From Bacillota bacterium (GTDB lineage: Bacteria > Bacillota > Clostridia > Peptostreptococcales > Anaerovoracaceae): a stretch of 64,000 bases of DNA. Numbering within the stretch: position 1 is the first letter of the stretch; each line of letters opens with the position of its first letter. The notes below the pieces were generated by a model. It did not search any database. It was not told where the DNA came from and saw only the letters and a program-made list of their open reading frames with translations. The stretch is from assembly GCA_029008005.1 (NCBI GenBank), contig JAQXIX010000035.1, forward strand, positions 1-64,000, read 5' to 3'. Both the position numbers and the translations under genes were made by a program. Positions 59,146-64,000 of this stretch are shown piece by piece.

Positions 59146-59616
59146 ATGGATAACAGTATTATGTGTAAAAAAACAGTTCGTGTGGGTGATAAAGCATCCC
59201 TCACAAAAAAATTTACAGAAGACGATATTAAGGCTTTTGCAGAGCTTACTCTTGATGATAACGGCATGCATCTTGATCCGGAACTTTCCGCCAGAGGATT
59301 GTTCAGAAGACCTGTAGTACACGGAGTTCTTGTGGGCAGCCTGATTTCATCGGTAATGGGTACGCAGCTTCCGGGACACGGAACTGTTCTTCAGGATGAA
59401 GATATTAAATTTCTTAATCCTGTTTATGCCGGGGAGGAAATCACTGCCGCTGTCGAGCTTGTTGAGGTGATTGAGGAACGCAGATACTATATCGGTAAAC
59501 TATACGGAACCTGTCACAATCAGGACGGAGTGCTCGTTGCCGAAGCCCGGTGCAGTCAGCTTATGTTAAAGCGATTTTTTACAGTAGAAGATGAGAAAGG
59601 AAATGAAAATGACTAA
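59146..59616 (+). CDS. MaoC-like hotdog dehydratase/hydratase (alternative start 59161)
   Basis: VGDKASLTKKFTEDDIKAFAELTLDDNGMHLDPELSARGLFRRPVVHGVLVGSLISSVMGTQLPG; ETAAVELVEVIEERR-type region. Confidence 0.9.
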   Translation: MDNSIMCKKTVRVGDKASLTKKFTEDDIKAFAELTLDDNGMHLDPELSARGLFRRPVVHGVLVGSLISSVMGTQLPGHGTVLQDEDIKFLNPVYAGEEITAAVELVEVIEERRYYIGKLYGTCHNQDGVLVAEARCSQLMLKRFFTVEDEKGNEND

Positions 59617-59845
59617 TCTTGAAAAGTACAATGAAGCATATCTTATGAATTTCAAAATTTCGAAAGACGATCTCCCTACTTTAGAGTATCAGGGGATTTT
59701 TGAATGGGATTCTGTAGGTCATATGGATCTGATAGCGGATCTTGAAGCAGCCTTCGGCATCCACCTTGATACTAAAGATGTACTGCGTCTTACTTCATAT
59801 GAGAAGGGAAAGACCATTCTCGCTGAATACGGAGTTGAAATATAG
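59609..59845 (+). CDS. Acyl carrier protein-like protein
   Basis: FEWDSVGHMDLIADLEAAFGIHLDTKDVLRLTSYEKGKTIL with DS phosphopantetheine site; RBS AAAGGAA before ATG 59609; overlaps the MaoC gene end. Confidence 0.85.
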   Translation: MTNLEKYNEAYLMNFKISKDDLPTLEYQGIFEWDSVGHMDLIADLEAAFGIHLDTKDVLRLTSYEKGKTILAEYGVEI

Positions 59846-59847
59846 CA

Positions 59848-60483
59848 GTGATAATAAGAGTATTTTCCGAAAGGACAGACGGAAACTGTTACATTGTACA
59901 GGAAGGTGACAGGGCTGTTGTAATTGATCCCGCAGAAAGCGAGATTGTTTCAAATCAGCTGGAAACAAGAACACTTACGCCTGAATATATTATTCTTACT
60001 CATGAGCATTTCGATCATATAATGGGTCTGGAGGACTTGAGAAATGCATATGGAATTCCTGTAATTGCCAGCACAGCGTGCAGTAATAATATTCAGACGG
60101 TTAAAGGGAACCTTTCTAATATTTCCGGTATTCTGGAGTATTTCAGAACAGGATGCGTACCTGAAGAGACAATTGAACCCTTCGTATGCCAAAAAGCTGA
60201 AATAACATTTGACGATCAGTATGAGTTCACATGGAGAGGTCATACCTTTTCATTCATTAGAATACCCGGTCATTCTCAGGGCAGTGTAATGATAACCCTT
60301 GACGGTGAATCGGCATTTACCGGGGATTATCTGATTCAGGGCAGAGAAGTAATTACCCGGTTAAAGGGCGGCAATACAGAGGATTACGAGAAAACAGCAT
60401 GTCCGGTTCTGGAGTCGATTCCGGAAGGAGTACATATATATCCCGGACATGAAGGAGATTATGTCAAAGGGGAGGAAACGTAA
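59848..60483 (+). CDS. Metallo-beta-lactamase-fold hydrolase
   Basis: LTHEHFDHIMGLEDL, IPGHSQGSVMI, FTGDYLIQG, YPGHEGDY; GTG start at 59848. Confidence 0.92.
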   Translation: MIIRVFSERTDGNCYIVQEGDRAVVIDPAESEIVSNQLETRTLTPEYIILTHEHFDHIMGLEDLRNAYGIPVIASTACSNNIQTVKGNLSNISGILEYFRTGCVPEETIEPFVCQKAEITFDDQYEFTWRGHTFSFIRIPGHSQGSVMITLDGESAFTGDYLIQGREVITRLKGGNTEDYEKTACPVLESIPEGVHIYPGHEGDYVKGEET

Positions 60484-62699
60484 TGGAGAGAAAGGAATAT
60501 CTGGAAAGAAAGCCTTTTTCTTTCTCACAGGAAGAAAAGAATGATTTTTTCAGTGACGAGATATTGCGCATGTCGGAAGCTCACAGGAAAGGGTGCCCTG
60601 AATATGACAGAATATGTTCAGGTCTGGGAGAGGAAGCACCTTATATTCCTGTTACGCTGTTTAAGGATCTGGAACTCTGCAGTGTTCCGGAAGATAAAAT
60701 AATAAGAAAAATAACATCTTCGGGAACATCGGGGCAGCAGGTATCAAAGATATTTCTCGATGGAGAGACATCCATGGCGCAGCAAAGCGCCCTCTGTATG
60801 ATTACCGGTGATTTTATCGGCAGCAGGAGAATACCTATGCTTATTATCGATTCTCCTGATGTGCTTCGCGACAGGAAGAAATATTCCGCCAGAGGTGCGG
60901 GAATCATGGGTTTTTCAATGATGTCCTCGAAACGTTTTTATGCCCTGGACAATGACATGAAACCGGATTTTGATTCCATAAAGGCATTTATTGAGGAAGC
61001 AGGTGACGGGCCGTCCTTTGCTTTTGGATTCACATATATGATATGGGAGTATTTCTGCAGGCCGTTCCTCGAATCGGGGACAGACTGTAAACTCGGAAAC
61101 TGCACTCTTATTCACGGAGGCGGCTGGAAAAAGCTGCAGAATATAAGTGTTTCCGATGAAGTGTTCAAAGATGGATTGAGAAAAACCTGGGGTATAGAGA
61201 AAGTAAGCAATTATTACGGTATGGCAGAGCAGACAGGAAGTATTTTCATGGAATGTGAAGAAGGAAGGCTCCATGCCAGTTCCTATTCTGACATACATAT
61301 TTTGAATCCCGAGGATTTCAGTGAATGCGGCATCGGGGAATGGGGGCTCATTGCTCTCGATTCGCTTTTGCCGGAATCATATCCCGGACACAGACTGCTG
61401 ACAGAGGATTACGGAAGAATATTAGGCGAAGACAACTGCCCGTGCAGAAGAAAAGGCAGATATTTTCAGATAGGCGGCAGAATAAAAAAGGCTGAAGTTA
61501 GAGGATGCAGTGATACCTTCGAGAAGGGAACTGAAGAGGAGAAAAAAGACTTTTCGGTTATCGGAGGTCTTTATCCTCCGGAAATACAGTCAGTTGACAA
61601 TTTCGACGAAAAGGTGATGAGCTTCCTTAAAGATTTATCCGATGCTCTCACGAAGAAACCCGGATGCCGCAGAATGCCGGAGATATACGCGCTGGGATTC
61701 TGGTGCAGGGAAGGTCATCTGAATCAGATTAAAGAGAGGCAAAGGCGAAAGAGCAGAGGTTCAGGTCTTGTCCTGCATATTGCCCCTTCAAATATGCCTA
61801 CAATGTTTGCATATTCATGGATAACCTCTCTTATGGCGGGAAACAGCAATGTCGTACGCCTTTCGGGGAGAACTTCGGATATAACTGAAATGCTGTTGAG
61901 TGAGATTAATGCTGTTCTCGAAAAACAGGAGCACGAATCCGTAAGAAAGAGAAATGCATTTGTGAGATTTCCGAGAGGCAGCAGGTATCTGGAAGAAATC
62001 TCCGCAAAAGCATCGGCAAGAGTTGTATGGGGCGGCGACAGCACAGTTGCGGAAGTGTGCGCAGTTCCTTCATCTGAGAAATGCAGGGATATTACATTCC
62101 CTGACAAATACTCGATTGCAGTTATGGATGCAGAATATATCGATTCGCTGAATGAAGTTGAACTGAGACAGCTGGTGCATCTGTTTTATAACGATACATA
62201 CGGAGCCGATCAGAACGCCTGCTCAAGCCCGCGGACTGTATTCTGGCTAAAGGCAAGGGATGGCGGTGCCGTGAAAAAATGGTGGGACGCACTGGCGGCC
62301 GAAGCAGGAAATTATAATCTTCAGCCATGGATTGCCACAGAAAAGTACAGAACTCTTTGCAGAACAATTGCCTCATGCAAAGGCTTAAAAACTGCGCAGT
62401 GCTACGGCAACAGACTGTATGTGGTTCCTTTTGAAAATGTGGAATGCAGACTTGAGGAGCTGGAGGGTAAATTCGGAATCTTCTATGAAAGCATGCTGAA
62501 GGATATTTCAGAGATATATCCTTATCTCAACGATAAAATTCAGACTGTTGTTTGCTGTGGCATTAACGAAGAAGAGTTCCTTGAAAAGGTAAGAGAGGCG
62601 GATTGTGCAGGTGTTGACAGAGCTGTATCGGTTGGAGAGGCTCTGAATTTTGATACAATATGGGACAGAAAGGATATTATTGATCTTTTATCAGAGTGA
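60483..62699 (+). CDS. Fusion of LuxE-like acyl-protein synthetase and LuxC-like acyl-CoA/acyl-protein reductase
   Basis: N-half: KITSSGTSGQQVSKIFLD, GMAEQTGSIFMEC, GGRIKKAEVRGCSD (LuxE-like); C-half: VLHIAPSNMPTMFAYSWITSLMAGNSNVVRLS, YGADQNACSSP catalytic Cys motif (LuxC-like). Confidence 0.88.
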   Translation: MERKEYLERKPFSFSQEEKNDFFSDEILRMSEAHRKGCPEYDRICSGLGEEAPYIPVTLFKDLELCSVPEDKIIRKITSSGTSGQQVSKIFLDGETSMAQQSALCMITGDFIGSRRIPMLIIDSPDVLRDRKKYSARGAGIMGFSMMSSKRFYALDNDMKPDFDSIKAFIEEAGDGPSFAFGFTYMIWEYFCRPFLESGTDCKLGNCTLIHGGGWKKLQNISVSDEVFKDGLRKTWGIEKVSNYYGMAEQTGSIFMECEEGRLHASSYSDIHILNPEDFSECGIGEWGLIALDSLLPESYPGHRLLTEDYGRILGEDNCPCRRKGRYFQIGGRIKKAEVRGCSDTFEKGTEEEKKDFSVIGGLYPPEIQSVDNFDEKVMSFLKDLSDALTKKPGCRRMPEIYALGFWCREGHLNQIKERQRRKSRGSGLVLHIAPSNMPTMFAYSWITSLMAGNSNVVRLSGRTSDITEMLLSEINAVLEKQEHESVRKRNAFVRFPRGSRYLEEISAKASARVVWGGDSTVAEVCAVPSSEKCRDITFPDKYSIAVMDAEYIDSLNEVELRQLVHLFYNDTYGADQNACSSPRTVFWLKARDGGAVKKWWDALAAEAGNYNLQPWIATEKYRTLCRTIASCKGLKTAQCYGNRLYVVPFENVECRLEELEGKFGIFYESMLKDISEIYPYLNDKIQTVVCCGINEEEFLEKVREADCAGVDRAVSVGEALNFDTIWDRKDIIDLLSE

Positions 62700-62704
62700 C
62701 AGAT

Positions 62705-64000
62705 ATGTATTTTTTTGATAAAAATATAGAGTTTTCAGGCAATATTGCCTGTCTTGACGATGAAGGCAAAGCATTTACATATGAACAGATATGGGACATG
62801 GGAGACAGAATGACAGAGAACATCCTTGCCGGAAGTCTTGTTCTCTTGCTGTGTTCAAACAATGTGGAGAGCTATTGTATTTATATGGCACTCTTGAGAA
62901 AAAGATGTCCTGTAATTCTGCTGGGAAACAGCGTTGACAAGCAGCTGATTAACGAGATGAGAGATACCTACAGGCCTGAATTTGTAATAGGCGGCGGATA
63001 TAGTCCGGAAAGAGTCAATGAGCATGAACCGATAAATGAGGAGCTGGGGCTTTTGCTTTCAACATCGGGGAGTACGGGGGCTCGCAAGCTTGTCCGTTTA
63101 AGCTACAGAAATATTCAGGCAAACTGTGATTCCATAGTCGAATATCTTTCGATAGATAAAAATGAAAGAGCTATAACGACTCTGCCGATGGAATATACAT
63201 ACGGATTGTCGGTAATTCACAGTCATGCAGCTGTAGGAGCAAGTGTAGTGCTTACTGATTTGACTTTTTTCAGTGAGCGTTTCTGGGAAGCAGTCAATGA
63301 CCTTCAGGTAACATCGATGGCCGGTGTTCCTTATTCATATGAAATCCTATTCAGGAGACTGGAGATGGATAAGATGTCATTGCCGTATCTTAAGACAATG
63401 ACACAGGCCGGTGGTCATTTGAAACCGGATTTGCAGGAACGTGTCGGCACATGGGCCCGTCAGACAGGCAGAAGGTTTTTCGTTATGTACGGTCAGACGG
63501 AAGCGACTGCCAGGATGAGTTACATACCTCCTGAAAGATGCCTTGAAAAAATCGGAAGCATCGGTATTCCTATACCGGGAGGAAAAATAGAAATAACAGA
63601 TGACGAGCTTATTTATTACGGCGATAACGTTTCCATGGGATATGCAACAAGCAGAGAAGATCTCACGGTCGGTGATGACAACAGAGGACGTCTTGAAACA
63701 GGAGATATGGCTTATGCAGACAGTGACGGATACTTTTTCATTACAGGCAGAAAGAAACGGTTTATTAAGCTTCAGGGCAAACGTATAGGACTTGACGGAC
63801 TTCAGGAATTCCTTCAGGAAGAAATGGAAACGGATAATATCGTATGTACAGGCACAGATGACACAGGTGTACATATATGGATTGCCGAAGAGGCTGTTAT
63901 GGAGCAGACTGATCTTATCAGGAAGATATTTGCGGAAAAGTTCGGAATACGCGGTAAGTTTGTTACTTTTAACCGGATAGATGAAATACCGCGAAATGAA
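62705..64000 (+). CDS. AMP-forming acyl/aryl ligase, truncated by window end
   Basis: Open 432-codon frame with no stop, absent from ORF track: MYFFDKNIEFSGNIACLDDEGKAFTYEQIWDMG...LLLSTSGSTGARKLVRLSYRNIQAN...MYGQTEATARMSY...LETGDMAYADSDGYFFITGRKKRFIKLQGKRI. Confidence 0.92.
   Translation, partial: MYFFDKNIEFSGNIACLDDEGKAFTYEQIWDMGDRMTENILAGSLVLLLCSNNVESYCIYMALLRKRCPVILLGNSVDKQLINEMRDTYRPEFVIGGGYSPERVNEHEPINEELGLLLSTSGSTGARKLVRLSYRNIQANCDSIVEYLSIDKNERAITTLPMEYTYGLSVIHSHAAVGASVVLTDLTFFSERFWEAVNDLQVTSMAGVPYSYEILFRRLEMDKMSLPYLKTMTQAGGHLKPDLQERVGTWARQTGRRFFVMYGQTEATARMSYIPPERCLEKIGSIGIPIPGGKIEITDDELIYYGDNVSMGYATSREDLTVGDDNRGRLETGDMAYADSDGYFFITGRKKRFIKLQGKRIGLDGLQEFLQEEMETDNIVCTGTDDTGVHIWIAEEAVMEQTDLIRKIFAEKFGIRGKFVTFNRIDEIPRNE

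Noticed and set aside
59146-64000. Bioluminescence lux operon
   Set aside because: No LuxA/LuxB-like luciferase in the window; only the acyl-reductase/synthetase part is present
1-64000. CRISPR arrays, rRNA or tRNA genes, prophage
   Set aside because: No regularly spaced repeats, no recognisable tRNA or rRNA sequence, and no phage structural genes were seen; by-eye scan only, so tRNAscan-SE/Infernal would be decisive

Overview
This 64 kb window is a low-GC Firmicutes (Clostridia-like) chromosomal segment from an anaerobe. It is densely coding, and most genes are on the + strand. Main contents: (1) at the left end, a small scar with an integrase C-terminal relic, a partial 5' duplication of the LMW-PTP gene, and several hairpins. 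(2) A RACo-like ATPase plus MetH-activation-like gene pair. (3) A redox cluster of an RnfB-like soluble polyferredoxin, PFOR and NfnAB. (4) The conserved phoH-ybeY-era-recO-(DUF4342)-glyS-ppdK block. (5) Transporter and metabolic genes, including a tandem duplication of an ArsB/NhaD-type permease. (6) hypCDE, deoC, metF, a small alarmone synthetase, putP with a TIGR00300-type putative ornithine cyclodeaminase, HxlR/LysE, AIM24, a dynamin-like GTPase and holA. (7) A NuoE/NuoF/(NuoG+GltD fusion) operon matching the architecture of the Sporomusa-type transhydrogenase StnABC. (8) At the right edge, a non-luminescent lux-like cluster of MaoC, ACP, MBL hydrolase, a LuxE-LuxC fusion and an AMP-ligase that runs off the window. 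Candidates most worth follow-up are the LuxE-LuxC/ACP cluster, the co-location of two different bifurcating transhydrogenases (Nfn and Stn types) with a soluble polyferredoxin, and the corrinoid-reactivation pair without a local corrinoid protein. No tRNA, rRNA or CRISPR array was recognised. All family calls come from reading motifs by eye; no database search was run.
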